DNA of 64,000 bases, taken from assembly GCF_009727155.1 (NCBI RefSeq), contig NZ_WNWM01000002.1, positions 3,410,001-3,474,000 of the forward strand, read 5' to 3'. Below the pieces are notes generated by a model, which was not told the DNA's origin, did not search any database, and worked only from the letters and a program-made list of their open reading frames with translations. The stretch is from Pseudoduganella dura (GTDB lineage: Bacteria > Pseudomonadota > Gammaproteobacteria > Burkholderiales > Burkholderiaceae_D). The position numbers and the translations under genes were made by a program. Positions 51,624 to 64,000 of the stretch are shown piece after piece (position 1 is the first letter of the stretch; each line of letters starts with the position of its first letter).

Positions 51624-53225
51624 TCATGATCGCCCGCGAATATCGTCCCAGGTCAGGTCATGGCGGGCCAGGTATTTCCTGAGCCGGTCCGCATCGTTCG
51701 GTTTCGCCTTCTCCGCGCGGGACACGGCAAAGAGCTTGCGTCCTGCGTCGGACAGGCTGTCGCATCCGGAACATGCCTGCACCACTGCCTGCAGTTGCAC
51801 CTTGTCGAACAGGTCCAGCTGCGCGGCCCGCTCCGTGCCGAGCAGCGCATCGAGATCGACCGGAGCGCGATCCGGGGTGCCCGGCTCGCGCCAGAGATGA
51901 CGCAGCCGGCCGATCTCGGCATCGGCCACCGGCGTGGTGATGCGGCCGGCTTCGGCCAGCGTGGCCATGCGCGTTATCGATGCATGGAGATCGCGGAAAT
52001 TGCCTTTCCAGCGGGCGCCGGCCGATGTGGCGAAGCGCAGGAATGCTGCGCGCGACTCCTTGTTGAAGCGGGCCACGTAGCCGATTTCGCCACTGGCCTG
52101 CTCCAGCAGGTAATCGAGGTTCGGTTCGATGTCCTCCGGCCGTTCGGCCAGGCTGGGCAGGAAATAGGTCCACAGGTTGATGCGGGCGAACAGGTCTTCG
52201 CGGAAGCGCCCGGCCGTTACTTCGCGCGCCAGGTCGCGGTTGGTGCCGGCAATGAGCTGGAAATCGCTTTGCACTTCGAGATCGCCGCCCATCGGCAGGA
52301 AGCGTTTTTCCTCGACCGCCTTCAGCAGCATGGCCTGTTCGTCCAGCCCAAGCTCGCCTATTTCGTCGAGAAAGAGCAGACCCTTGTGCGCGGTGCGCAG
52401 CAATCCCGGCCGCTCGGCTGCCGCGCCGGTAAAGGCACCCTTCACGTGGCCGAACAGTGTCGACGCGGCGCCATCGCCGTGCAGGGTGGCACAGTTGATT
52501 TCCACGAAGCGGCCGTTCAACTGGTGGCGGGTCTTTTTCAGCTCGAAGATCCGCCGCGCCAGGAACGATTTGCCGGCGCCGGTCGGCCCCATCAACAGCA
52601 TCGGCGCACGGGAACGCGCCGCCACATGTTCGATCTCTTCGATCATCAAATTGAAGCGCGCGTTGCGGGTGGCGATGCCGGACTTCAGCAGGGCCACGCC
52701 TTCGGTGCGGGCATGCGAGAAGCGCTGGGCGATCAGGTCGTAGCGCGACAGGTCAAGGTCGATCAGCGTGTAATTGCCCGGGCTGCCGTGACCCTGCCGG
52801 CGTGGCGGTGAGGACTGCAGCAGGCAACCGGGGAAGTAACGCGCCTCGGTCATCAGGAACAGGCAGATCTGGACCACGTGCGTGCCGGTGGTGATATGGA
52901 TCCAGTAATCCTCGTTGTCCGTATCGAACGGGTACTCCCGGGCGAAATCGAACAGGCAGCCATACACATCCTCGAAATCCCATGCATCGCGCAGGGGCAG
53001 CTCATGCACGCGCACGGTGGTGTCCGGCGACACGGCGGCAATGTCTTCCTTCAACTGGCGTGCCAGCGCCTGCGCCGGTGAGCTGTACAGCAAATCGAAC
53101 CGGTCGACGACCAGGTCTTCATGCTGGGCAAGCGCGACGCTGGGCCGCCACTTTTCCCAGCGCGCGCTGCCATGGCCGCCATCGAGTTGCGTTCCCAGGA
53201 AGCCGATGATGACGCGTTTTTTCAT
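51624..53225 (-). CDS. rtcR: Sigma-54-dependent activator RtcR with CARF domain
   Basis: The 533-residue protein has an N-terminal CARF-like domain (about 1-170; VIIGFLGTQLDGG, WIHITTGTHVVQICLFLMTE) and an AAA+ domain with Walker A GPTGAGKS (213-220), the sigma-54 contact GAFTGA (263-268) and Walker B LLFLDE (283-288). A C-terminal helix-turn-helix region has LSDAGRKLFAVSRAEK. In E. coli RtcR senses RNA-damage ligands through the CARF domain and switches on rtcBA. It is divergent from the second rtcBA module and convergent with the first. Confidence 0.95.
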   Translation of the reverse strand: MKKRVIIGFLGTQLDGGHGSARWEKWRPSVALAQHEDLVVDRFDLLYSSPAQALARQLKEDIAAVSPDTTVRVHELPLRDAWDFEDVYGCLFDFAREYPFDTDNEDYWIHITTGTHVVQICLFLMTEARYFPGCLLQSSPPRRQGHGSPGNYTLIDLDLSRYDLIAQRFSHARTEGVALLKSGIATRNARFNLMIEEIEHVAARSRAPMLLMGPTGAGKSFLARRIFELKKTRHQLNGRFVEINCATLHGDGAASTLFGHVKGAFTGAAAERPGLLRTAHKGLLFLDEIGELGLDEQAMLLKAVEEKRFLPMGGDLEVQSDFQLIAGTNRDLAREVTAGRFREDLFARINLWTYFLPSLAERPEDIEPNLDYLLEQASGEIGYVARFNKESRAAFLRFATSAGARWKGNFRDLHASITRMATLAEAGRITTPVADAEIGRLRHLWREPGTPDRAPVDLDALLGTERAAQLDLFDKVQLQAVVQACSGCDSLSDAGRKLFAVSRAEKAKPNDADRLRKYLARHDLTWDDIRGRS

Positions 53226-53240
53226 TTGGATAAATTTTTA

Positions 53241-53252
53241 TATCAAAAGATA
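53241..53252. promoter_or_regulatory. Possible RtcR upstream site
   Basis: TATC-AAAA-GATA is an inverted repeat about 108 bp upstream of the predicted sigma-54 start, a distance typical of enhancer-binding sites. The surrounding DNA is AT-rich. Binding is not shown. Confidence 0.25.
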
Positions 53253-53327
53253 AATAGTAGCAATTTCGGTTCGGAGCGAAAATAAAAATCCGTATGAAAA
53301 TCAGTTATTTGCTTGTTTTCTTGGTTC

Positions 53328-53343
53328 TGGCATGCCGATTGCT
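53328..53343 (+). promoter_or_regulatory. Sigma-54 promoter of the second rtc module
   Basis: TGGCAT-GCCGA-TTGCT matches the -24/-12 consensus TGGCAC-N5-TTGCW with GG and GC exactly ten bases apart. It lies downstream of divergent rtcR and upstream of the leader ORF and rtcB2. Confidence 0.85.
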
Positions 53344-53358
53344 CAATAAGATCTGGAA

Positions 53359-53379
53359 GGCAGGCCGCCGTGGCTTGCC
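53359..53379 (+). other. Hairpin at the 5' end of the second rtc transcript
   Basis: GGCAGGCC and GGCTTGCC pair over eight positions (one G-U) around a GCCGT loop. It begins about four nt after the expected transcription start and may stabilise the mRNA. Confidence 0.4.
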
Positions 53380-53395
53380 GCCAAGGGGAAATATC

Positions 53396-53581
53396 ATGAG
53401 TTGGGTGATCAGTGTGACCAGCAGCAAGCTGGATCGGCAATCGCCCTGGCTGTCGTTAAACGGCCGGGGCATGAACGGCGGCGCATGGCGCTTCCATGCG
53501 CACGACCCGCGCCGGCAAGGGCAGGTGCTTGCCGAACTCTGTGCACCGAACGACCCCGCAAAACCACAGGACAAACAATGA
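53396..53581 (+). CDS. 61-residue leader protein coupled to rtcB2
   Basis: An ATG at 53396 with AAGGGGAA just upstream opens a 61-codon frame whose stop overlaps the rtcB2 start (ATGA). The product begins MSWVISVTSSKLDRQSPWLS and has no recognised domain; it is basic, with Trp residues and a Pro/Lys-rich end. Position between the sigma-54 promoter and rtcB2, a good ribosome-binding site and the overlap favour a real gene. It may be a leader peptide for translational coupling or a small RNA-repair accessory protein. Confidence 0.55.
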   Translation: MSWVISVTSSKLDRQSPWLSLNGRGMNGGAWRFHAHDPRRQGQVLAELCAPNDPAKPQDKQ

Positions 53582-54813
53582 AAAGCCAACAGTACGAACA
53601 GATGGATGTGGCGGGCGGCAGCCCGGTCAAGATGTGGACGCAAGGCGTGCCGGTGGAACAGGCGGCGCGCGAGCAGCTCGCCAACACCGCGAAAATGCCG
53701 TTCATCTACAAGCACATTGCCGTCATGCCGGACGTCCACCTGGGCAAGGGTTCGACGATCGGCAGCGTGGTGCCAACGCTCGGCGCGATCATTCCGGCCG
53801 CGGTCGGCGTCGACATCGGCTGCGGCATGATGGCGGCGAAGACCACGCTGAACGCCCGCGATCTGCCGGACAATCTGGGACCGCTGCGCAGCGCGATCGA
53901 GAAGGCCATCCCGCACGGCATGTCGCCAAAAACGCGCGGCTACCGCGGACGCGATGCCGGTTCCTGGCATGACGCGCCCTCGGCGGTCGATACGGCCTGG
54001 TTGCAGCTGAAGGATGAATTCGACGTGATCTGCCAGAAAACGCCAAGGCTGAAGAACACGAACAATCACCGCCACCTGGGAACGCTGGGCAGCGGCAATC
54101 ACTTCATCGAGGTGTGCCTGGATGAAGAAGGCGCCGTCTGGTTCATGCTGCATTCCGGTTCGCGCGGCGTGGGAAATGCGATCGGCACGCACTTCATCGA
54201 ACTGGCGCAGCAGGACATGCGCACGCACATGTCGAACCTGCCCGACAGCGATCTTGCCTACCTGCGCGAAGGTACCAGCCACTATGACGATTACGTGGAA
54301 GCGGTAGGCTGGGCGCAGAAGTTCGCCCGGATGAACCGCGAGGTGATGATGCATAACCTGATCGCCGCGGTACGCACGGTGATCGCGAAGCCGTTCGAAA
54401 CGCACGTGGAAGCGGTCAACTGCCACCACAATTACGTGCAGAAGGAAACCCACTTCGGCAAGGAGGTGCTGGTAACGCGCAAAGGCGCCGTATCCGCGCG
54501 GGCGGGCGAACTCGGTATCATTCCGGGCTCGATGGGAGCGCGCAGCTTTATCGTAAGGGGCAAAGGCAACGAGGAGAGCTTCCACAGCTGCAGCCATGGT
54601 GCCGGCCGCACGATGAGCCGCAACGAAGCGAAGCGGCGCTTCACGCTGGCGGACCAGGAACAGGCCACCAAAGGCGTGGAATGCCGGAAGGACAGCGGCG
54701 TGATCGACGAGATCCCGATGGCATACAAGGATATCGATGCGGTGATGCGGGCGCAGAGCGAGCTCGTGGACGTGGTGCACACGCTGAAACAGGTTGTCTG
54801 TGTCAAAGGCTGA
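53578..54813 (+). CDS. rtcB: RNA-splicing ligase RtcB, copy 2
   Basis: The 411-residue protein is very similar to copy 1 and has the same catalytic residues: Asp79 and Cys82 in VGVDIGCGMM, GSGNHFIEV, HSGSRGVGN and His340 in CSHGAGR. Differences cluster at the N-terminus (MKSQQYEQMDV) and on the surface. The start overlaps the leader ORF stop. With RtcA2 and the sigma-54 promoter it forms the RtcR-controlled repair module. Confidence 0.96.
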   Translation: MKSQQYEQMDVAGGSPVKMWTQGVPVEQAAREQLANTAKMPFIYKHIAVMPDVHLGKGSTIGSVVPTLGAIIPAAVGVDIGCGMMAAKTTLNARDLPDNLGPLRSAIEKAIPHGMSPKTRGYRGRDAGSWHDAPSAVDTAWLQLKDEFDVICQKTPRLKNTNNHRHLGTLGSGNHFIEVCLDEEGAVWFMLHSGSRGVGNAIGTHFIELAQQDMRTHMSNLPDSDLAYLREGTSHYDDYVEAVGWAQKFARMNREVMMHNLIAAVRTVIAKPFETHVEAVNCHHNYVQKETHFGKEVLVTRKGAVSARAGELGIIPGSMGARSFIVRGKGNEESFHSCSHGAGRTMSRNEAKRRFTLADQEQATKGVECRKDSGVIDEIPMAYKDIDAVMRAQSELVDVVHTLKQVVCVKG

Positions 54814-54832
54814 CAGATCAAGGGATGGAGCG

Positions 54833-55855
54833 ATGATTGAAATCGATGGTTCGCTGGGCGAAGGTGGCGGCCAGATCGTGCGCAGCGCACTGACGCTGTC
54901 CATGGTGACCGGGCAGCCGTTCCGGATCCGGAACATTCGTGCGGGCCGCCCGAAGCCCGGGTTGATGCGCCAGCATCTGGCGGCGGTCATTGCCGCCGCC
55001 GCGGTGTCCGGTGCCGAAACCGGCCCGGTCGCGGCAGGCGACAGCGAGCTGCAGTTCGTGCCCCGGCAGCTGCGCGGCGGCGATTATGAATTCGCGATCG
55101 GCAGCGCGGGAAGCAGCTCGCTCGTGCTGCAGACGCTGGTGCCGGCGCTGCTGCATGCAAACGCTCCGTCGAGCATCACGATCACCGGCGGTACCCACAA
55201 TCCAATGGCGCCGCCGGTGGAATTCCTGCAGCGCGCCTATCGGCCGGTGCTGGAAAAGATGGGCGCGCGGTTCGATATCGAGTTGCGGCGGCACGGTTTC
55301 TATCCGGCCGGTGGCGGCGTGGTCGCTGCCCGGATACAGCCGGTTGGCACGTGGCAGGTGCTGGATCTGTTGAGCCGCGGCGATCGCACGGCCGGGTATG
55401 CGGAGAGCGTGATCGCCGGTGTCCACCGAAGCGTGCTGACGCGCGAGCTGGACTGTGTGCGCACCGCGATGGGATGGGCCGACGAACAGATGAAGGCCGT
55501 GTCCCTGCCGGACAGCCATGGCCCGGGCAATGTACTGCTGCTGACCGTCGAGCATGAACACGTCAGCGAAGTATTCATGGCCGTCGGCGAAAAAATGGTC
55601 CGCGCCGAGGCGGTGGCGAAGCGCGTCGTGCAGGATACGCGCCGCTATCTTGCTTCCGGCGCCGCGGTCGGCGAATACCTGGGCGACCAGCTGATGTTGC
55701 CGATGGCGCTTGCCGGCGGCGGCAGTTTCAGTGTCGAGCGGGTGTCGCAGCATGCCCGCACCAACGCGCAGGTCATCAGCCTGTTCCTGCCGGTCGCGTT
55801 CCGCTTCGAACAGCGCGACCGCCACGCCATCTGCATGGTGGAGCGGCGCACATGA
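54833..55855 (+). CDS. rtcA: RNA 3'-terminal phosphate cyclase RtcA, copy 2
   Basis: The 340-residue protein has GSLGEGGGQIVRSALTLSM, RIRNIRAGRPKPGL, GGTHNPMAPP and catalytic His307 in ERVSQHARTNAQVI. It is less similar to copy 1 than the two RtcB proteins are to each other, most visibly in the middle (about 60-80 and 170-230). The ATG at 54833 follows AGGGATGGAG, 19 bp past the rtcB2 stop. It converges with the TonB-dependent receptor gene. Confidence 0.95.
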   Translation: MIEIDGSLGEGGGQIVRSALTLSMVTGQPFRIRNIRAGRPKPGLMRQHLAAVIAAAAVSGAETGPVAAGDSELQFVPRQLRGGDYEFAIGSAGSSSLVLQTLVPALLHANAPSSITITGGTHNPMAPPVEFLQRAYRPVLEKMGARFDIELRRHGFYPAGGGVVAARIQPVGTWQVLDLLSRGDRTAGYAESVIAGVHRSVLTRELDCVRTAMGWADEQMKAVSLPDSHGPGNVLLLTVEHEHVSEVFMAVGEKMVRAEAVAKRVVQDTRRYLASGAAVGEYLGDQLMLPMALAGGGSFSVERVSQHARTNAQVISLFLPVAFRFEQRDRHAICMVERRT

Positions 55856-55868
55856 CGTGGCGCTGGTA

Positions 55869-57971
55869 TCAGAACAGATACTGCGCGCTGAACCCCGCCT
55901 GCCAGTTGCGCCCGGGCGCGGCTTCATAGTAACGCTTGTTCGTGTCGCCAACGATCACCGAACCCACGTACGTCTTGTCGAGCAGGTTGTTCAGGCGAAC
56001 GAACTCCTTCAGCCGCCAGCCGCCGATCGGCTGCATCGCGGTGAACCGCAGGTTGAGCAGGCCATATCCCGGCGCCGCCTTTTCCCGGTTCGTGTCTTCC
56101 GCATAGACCTTGCCGTTGGCGAGCGCCTCCAGCGCGGCGCCGTATCGGCCGCCGTCATCTTTCCACGCCACTTCGCCGTAAGCGGTGGCGCGTGCCACGC
56201 CGGGCAGCCGGCTGCCCTCGGCGACATTGCCGAAGGCCTGGTCATAAACGGCGCGCAAGCCGGTCAGCGCGGCGCGGGTCGTGACGCCACCCTTCCACGA
56301 GGAGTCGACCGATACCTCGATTCCCTGGCGCAGGGTCTTGCTGGCGTTGCGGTAGCTTGTGCGGCCGCCGCTGGACGCGTCGACCACCACTTCATCGCGC
56401 GTGCGCACTTCGAACAGCGCGGCATCCACGCGCGTGTTGCCGGCCAGCCGGATCTTCGTGCCCGCTTCCAGGTGGGTGCTGCGCGCGGGGCGCAGGTTGT
56501 AGTTGAAGCCGCCCGCCGTGCCGGAGTAGAACAATTCGTTCAGCGTCGGCGTTTCGAAGCCGCGTGCCGCGCTGACATAGATGTTCAGGTCGGGCGTCAG
56601 CTTGTACAGCGCGCCCAGCACCGGCGTGGTACGGGTGAAAGTCAGGTCGCCGCTGTCGTTGCCGTTAATGAGGAAGCGGTCGTCGACCTCGACCTTTATA
56701 CGGCTGTGCCGCACGCCCGCGGTGAGACGCCAGGCACCGCTCTGCCATTCCGTCTGCACATAGGGATCGACGCTGGAAACCACATCTTCCTCGTCGCGCC
56801 GCAGCGCGCCTTTTACACCGAGCTGGGTACCGGCGAAGTTCTCGTAGCCTTTGCGATCATCTGTCGAGCTGTCGGCATCCAGGCCGACCGTGGTGCGCAG
56901 CACGCCGCCATCGAAGCGGCGCACATCCGTCCAGTTGATCGCCGCGCCGTAGAAGTCGCGGTCGAAGTCGATCACGCCGCCGGAATGCGTCGCAGGGGCC
57001 TGGAAGCCCCGCGAGAACGCCTGGTACTGCACCACTTCGCGATTGCCGCCGTAAGCCATCAGGTGCAGGCGGTTTTCGCCGAAATAAATATCGTAGCTGG
57101 CGCCGGCCTGCTGATGGTCGATGCTCTTGCGCGTGTTGTAGCGGTCCGCGTAGGTGCGCTTTGCCGCCTCCGTATCGGTGGGATCGGTCTCGCCGGCGCG
57201 CGGGTCGCGCTCGTAGGTGGCCCACTGTACGCCGAGCGGATCCTGCGTGTCCTTCTGGCGCAGGCTGCTGGCCACCAGGGTCAGCTTGCTGCGGGAGTCA
57301 GGGGCGACGGTCAATTTCGCAAACTGCTGGTCGCGGCGCGCTGCGCTGTGGTCGCGGTACCCATCGGTGTCGAAGCGTGAGATATCGACGACATAGCCGA
57401 TCTTGCCGTCGCGGCCCTGCGTGCTCAGGTCCACCTTGCGCTGGCCATCGCTGCCTGCCATCACCGATGCCTCAACCGATGCCGGCTCCCGGCCTTCTTC
57501 GGTAAACAGCTGTACCACGCCACCGGAGTGGTTGCCGTATAGCGCGGAGAACGGGCCGCGCAGCACCTCGATGCGCTGGGCGCGGTCCAGGTTGAACGTG
57601 GCCGCCTGGCCCTGGCCATCCGGCATCGTTGCCGGAATGCCGTCGGCAATCAGGCGAACGCCGCGCACGCCGAAGGCGGAGCGGGCACCGAAACCTCGCG
57701 ATGAAATCTGCAGGTCTTGCGCATAGTTCTGGCGGTTCTGCACCACCAGGCCCGGGACTGCAACAAGAGACTCGGACGCATTGACGCGCAGTTGCCCGTC
57801 GCGGATGCGGTCGGCATCGATCACGTCGATCGCAGCCGGCAATTCGAAACTGGCATGCTCGATACGGCTGGCGGTGATGACAACCACATCGGTCAACGGC
57901 TGGGCCGCAGTGGCGGTGGAATAGGCCGCGCAGAGAGCGGCGGCAATCTTCAATAAAGTGGGAGGGCGCAT
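55869..57971 (-). CDS. TonB-dependent outer membrane receptor (YncD-like)
   Basis: The 700-residue precursor has a signal peptide (PPTLLKIAAALCAAYSTATA), a TonB box-like segment (TDVVVITASR), a plug domain (about 35-150; ISSRGFGARSAFGVRGVRLI, VLRGPFSALYGNHSGGVVQL) and a 22-stranded barrel ending in AGFSAQYLF with a C-terminal Phe. It imports a chelated metal or similar ligand using TonB; the ligand is unknown. The ATG at 57971 was preferred because the signal peptide starts there. It is divergent from rRNA operon 2. Confidence 0.88.
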   Translation of the reverse strand: MRPPTLLKIAAALCAAYSTATAAQPLTDVVVITASRIEHASFELPAAIDVIDADRIRDGQLRVNASESLVAVPGLVVQNRQNYAQDLQISSRGFGARSAFGVRGVRLIADGIPATMPDGQGQAATFNLDRAQRIEVLRGPFSALYGNHSGGVVQLFTEEGREPASVEASVMAGSDGQRKVDLSTQGRDGKIGYVVDISRFDTDGYRDHSAARRDQQFAKLTVAPDSRSKLTLVASSLRQKDTQDPLGVQWATYERDPRAGETDPTDTEAAKRTYADRYNTRKSIDHQQAGASYDIYFGENRLHLMAYGGNREVVQYQAFSRGFQAPATHSGGVIDFDRDFYGAAINWTDVRRFDGGVLRTTVGLDADSSTDDRKGYENFAGTQLGVKGALRRDEEDVVSSVDPYVQTEWQSGAWRLTAGVRHSRIKVEVDDRFLINGNDSGDLTFTRTTPVLGALYKLTPDLNIYVSAARGFETPTLNELFYSGTAGGFNYNLRPARSTHLEAGTKIRLAGNTRVDAALFEVRTRDEVVVDASSGGRTSYRNASKTLRQGIEVSVDSSWKGGVTTRAALTGLRAVYDQAFGNVAEGSRLPGVARATAYGEVAWKDDGGRYGAALEALANGKVYAEDTNREKAAPGYGLLNLRFTAMQPIGGWRLKEFVRLNNLLDKTYVGSVIVGDTNKRYYEAAPGRNWQAGFSAQYLF

Positions 57972-58152
57972 GGATGAGTTCGCAAAGGTTGGCAAATAAT
58001 ATACCTTGCCGATGAAAAATGCGTCGCTGGGCTTGTGGCGCGGTTCGCCGTTTGCTATAGTCTTGTCCCTGCCGCAACGCAGACGTGAAAACGAAACGAT
58101 GCGACAGGCAAGTTTGGATCGCTGATGCAACATTGCGATACAAACCCAGGGG

Positions 58153-58181
58153 TTGACGAGCTGCACGAAACACCGCATAAT
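58153..58181 (+). promoter_or_regulatory. rRNA operon 2 promoter
   Basis: TTGACG (58153-58158) and CATAAT (58176-58181) with 17-bp spacing, identical to operon 1. Confidence 0.75.
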
Positions 58182-58259
58182 CTCATCTCTCTGCTGCTGA
58201 CAAACACAACGATTTGTCGCCGGGTCTGCAAGATCCGCAGCAAGCCTTCAAGGGCAGAA

Positions 58260-58271
58260 TTCTTTAACAAT
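58260..58271 (+). promoter_or_regulatory. boxA antitermination site, leader of operon 2
   Basis: TTCTTTAACAAT at the same position relative to 16S as in operon 1. Confidence 0.6.
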
Positions 58272-58436
58272 CAACAGTCGATAAGTGTGGGCGTTTGATG
58301 ATGTGCCCGGGACTTCGGTCCCGACAGCTCAAAATATAGCATCAAACGCTCATAAGAAATAAACGTAACCTTCGCAAGAGGGTTCGTCAGTATTTTGAAT
58401 GGGCGACCAAGTCAGCAATGACTTTAAACAGAGATT

Positions 58437-59970
<1,534 letters not shown>

Positions 59971-60070
59971 GAGTAGGCACGGTTCTTCGGAATCCTTGCT
60001 CACCAAACGTCCACACTTATCGACTGTCGAATGAAGAAGAAACAGTAGTACCGCAATCGTGTTGTAGCGC

Positions 60071-60147
60071 GGGTCTGTAGCTCAGCTGGTTAGAGCACCG
60101 TGTTGATAACGCGGGGGTCGTTGGTTCGAGCCCAACCAGACCCACCA
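60071..60147 (+). tRNA. ileT: tRNA-Ile (GAT), operon 2
   Basis: Identical to the operon 1 copy, 77 nt with encoded CCA. Confidence 0.97.
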
Positions 60148-60160
60148 CGTAGTACCCCCA

Positions 60161-60236
60161 GGGGGATTAGCTCAGCTGGGAGAGCACCTGCTTTGCAAGC
60201 AGGGGGTCGTCGGTTCGATCCCGTCATCCTCCACCA
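60161..60236 (+). tRNA. alaT: tRNA-Ala (TGC), operon 2
   Basis: Identical to the operon 1 copy, 76 nt with encoded CCA. The spacer after it differs from operon 1. Confidence 0.97.
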
Positions 60237-60303
60237 AAAGTTTAAACGTAAGTGCGTGTATATCGCCTTTAGGTTTAGTCTTTTAGAGACTACTGCTGTT
60301 TCG

Positions 60304-60315
60304 TTCTTTAACAAT
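60304..60315 (+). promoter_or_regulatory. boxA before 23S, operon 2
   Basis: TTCTTTAACAAT, as in operon 1. Confidence 0.6.
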
Positions 60316-60422
60316 CTGGAAGAAGTAAAGTTTTATTGAACGTGCGAGACATCGCATGTTCAGGGTAGTAATAAAGCTCATCAAAAACACAGTAGTAAAT
60401 GCTTGATACCGATAGCCGTCAA

Positions 60423-63310
<2,888 letters not shown>

Positions 63311-63426
63311 TGACGGTTATGGAGCATTTGCCTGTGTTTGACGATGCAGCTTGAACTACCCTAACTTTACTTCTTCCAGATTAGTAGCTGCGCTGCCCAG
63401 CAGGGAGCGACGCTACGTACAAGTCA

Positions 63427-63541
63427 TGCCTGATGACCATAGCAAGTCGGTCCCACCCCTTCCCATCCCGAACAGGACCGTGAAACGACTTTGCGCCGAT
63501 GATAGTGCTGCAACCAGTGTGAAAGTAGGTTATCGTCAGGC
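63427..63541 (+). rRNA. rrf: 5S ribosomal RNA, operon 2
   Basis: 115 nt, identical over its visible length to operon 1. Confidence 0.95.
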
Positions 63542-63556
63542 TGTTATATAGAGAAA

Positions 63557-63588
63557 CCCCCACCAGATGAATCTGGTGGGGGTTTTTT
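63557..63588 (+). terminator. rRNA operon 2 terminator
   Basis: A strong CCCCCACCAGAT/ATCTGGTGGGGG hairpin with a small loop followed by six T. It differs in sequence from the operon 1 terminator. Confidence 0.9.
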
Positions 63589-63671
63589 GCTTTGGAGCGC
63601 TGCTTCAGCAGGGCGCTGCGGACTGGGCGCCAGGTCCCGAGCCGTCGTCACGCCGGCCATTGGCCGACGTG

Positions 63672-63750
63672 ACACTTTGCGCCGATTGCTCCGTCTGGCA
63701 TTGCCAGACGTCGCTACTGCAACCAGTGTGAAAGTGGGTTCAATCAGGCT
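63672..63750 (+). pseudogene. Decayed 5S rRNA 3' fragment
   Basis: ACTTTGCGCCGAT and TGCAACCAGTGTGAAAGT, then TCAGGCTGTTATATAGA, match the 3' half of 5S and its flank. The middle carries about 25 extra bases, including a hairpin CGTCTGGC-ATT-GCCAGACG (63692-63710). The 5' half is not recognisable. Confidence 0.7.
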
Positions 63751-63765
63751 GTTATATAGAAAAAC

Positions 63766-63795
63766 CCCCGTCCAGTGATCTGGCGGGGTTTTTTT
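63766..63795 (+). terminator. Terminator after the 5S fragment
   Basis: CCCCG-CCAG/CTGG-CGGGG plus seven T. Its sequence matches the terminator of operon 1 rather than that of operon 2. Confidence 0.75.
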
Positions 63796-63826
63796 GCTTT
63801 GCGTGGCAGAAACGCATGGGAAAACC

Positions 63827-63869
63827 GGTGTCAGACACCTTTTTCCTGCAGAAAAAAGTGTCTGACACC
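63827..63869. repeat. GGTGTCAGACACC-type inverted repeat, copy 2
   Basis: GGTGTCAGACACCTTTTT and AAAAAGTGTCTGACACC form a nearly perfect stem of about 18 bp. Confidence 0.8.
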
Positions 63870-64000
63870 AATGCTCAGCGGCCAGTGGTCAGCTTTGTAG
63901 TCGTGCTTTTCAATATGCCAGGGCGTGGTTAGCGTGTGCTGGTGTTTTTTTACTTTGGTGCGCGGCCTCAGCCAAGTACTGCCGGAAAACAAAAGCCCGC
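63870..64000. other. End of window, no feature seen
   Basis: The last 131 bp show no supported gene or site. Confidence 0.5.

Larger units (their letters stand above)
57972..58436. other. Promoter and leader region of rRNA operon 2
   Basis: The first 180 bp are unique, and the sequence becomes nearly identical to operon 1 from about 58149. It contains the promoter, boxA and leader of operon 2. No protein-coding gene is seen. Confidence 0.7.

Noticed and set aside
53382..53577. A Y-RNA-like noncoding RNA next to rtcB2
   Set aside because: Rtc operons sometimes include Y RNAs with Rsr, but no Rsr gene or tRNA-like T-arm was found here; a coupled ORF explains the segment better.

Overview
The window comes from a high-GC betaproteobacterium, most likely an Oxalobacteraceae member close to Massilia. 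The evidence is the 16S type, the order dnaA-dnaN-gyrB beside rpmH-rnpA-yidD-yidC-mnmE, a PEP-CTERM exported protein, and short GGGGTCAGACCCC and GGTGTCAGACACC palindromes between genes. This family attribution rests on recognition only; no database was searched.

Layout. 1-5176: a chemosensory-type signalling operon (hybrid histidine kinase cut by the window edge, CheR, CheB, response regulator-kinase). 5252-6465: a DUF2244-like membrane protein and a convergent ompW whose promoter carries an FNR-type box at -41.5. 6625-12851: one tightly overlapping operon joining a two-subunit molybdenum hydroxylase (IorAB type) to soxXYZA and a flavocytochrome c sulfide dehydrogenase-like pair; soxB and soxCD are absent. 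13438-17987: an AT-richer island with a secreted heparinase II/III-like lyase, bracketed by a 64-bp imperfect direct repeat and accompanied by a radC remnant. 17988-28305: a PEP-CTERM protein, then the replication-origin neighbourhood and mnmE. 28770-41256: ordinary chromosomal genes (zinc-ribbon microprotein, CAP lipoprotein with an Hpt protein, pssA, aldo/keto reductase, dacC, a hydrolase/ferredoxin pair, an Mla/MCE lipid-transport operon ending in a VanZ gene, a B12-binding radical SAM enzyme). 41418-46878 and 58153-63588: two complete rRNA operons in the same orientation (16S, tRNA-Ile, tRNA-Ala, 23S, 5S).

The most unusual part is the 11-kb block between the rRNA operons. It holds two complete RNA-repair modules, rtcB1-rtcA1 and rtcB2-rtcA2, around one divergent rtcR gene (CARF domain plus sigma-54 activator). 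The second module has a textbook sigma-54 promoter and a 61-codon leader ORF translationally coupled to rtcB2. The first module has no visible sigma-54 promoter. Its mRNA can instead form a perfect 13-bp stem that buries the whole Shine-Dalgarno sequence of rtcB1. This suggests two copies of the same end-repair pathway under different controls, one transcriptional and one translational.

The two rRNA operons are not identical. They differ by an 18-nt helix extension in 23S and a compensated 16S hairpin, and the second is followed by a decayed extra 5S fragment with its own terminator. Long ORFs antisense to known genes or inside rRNA were treated as GC shadows and left out.
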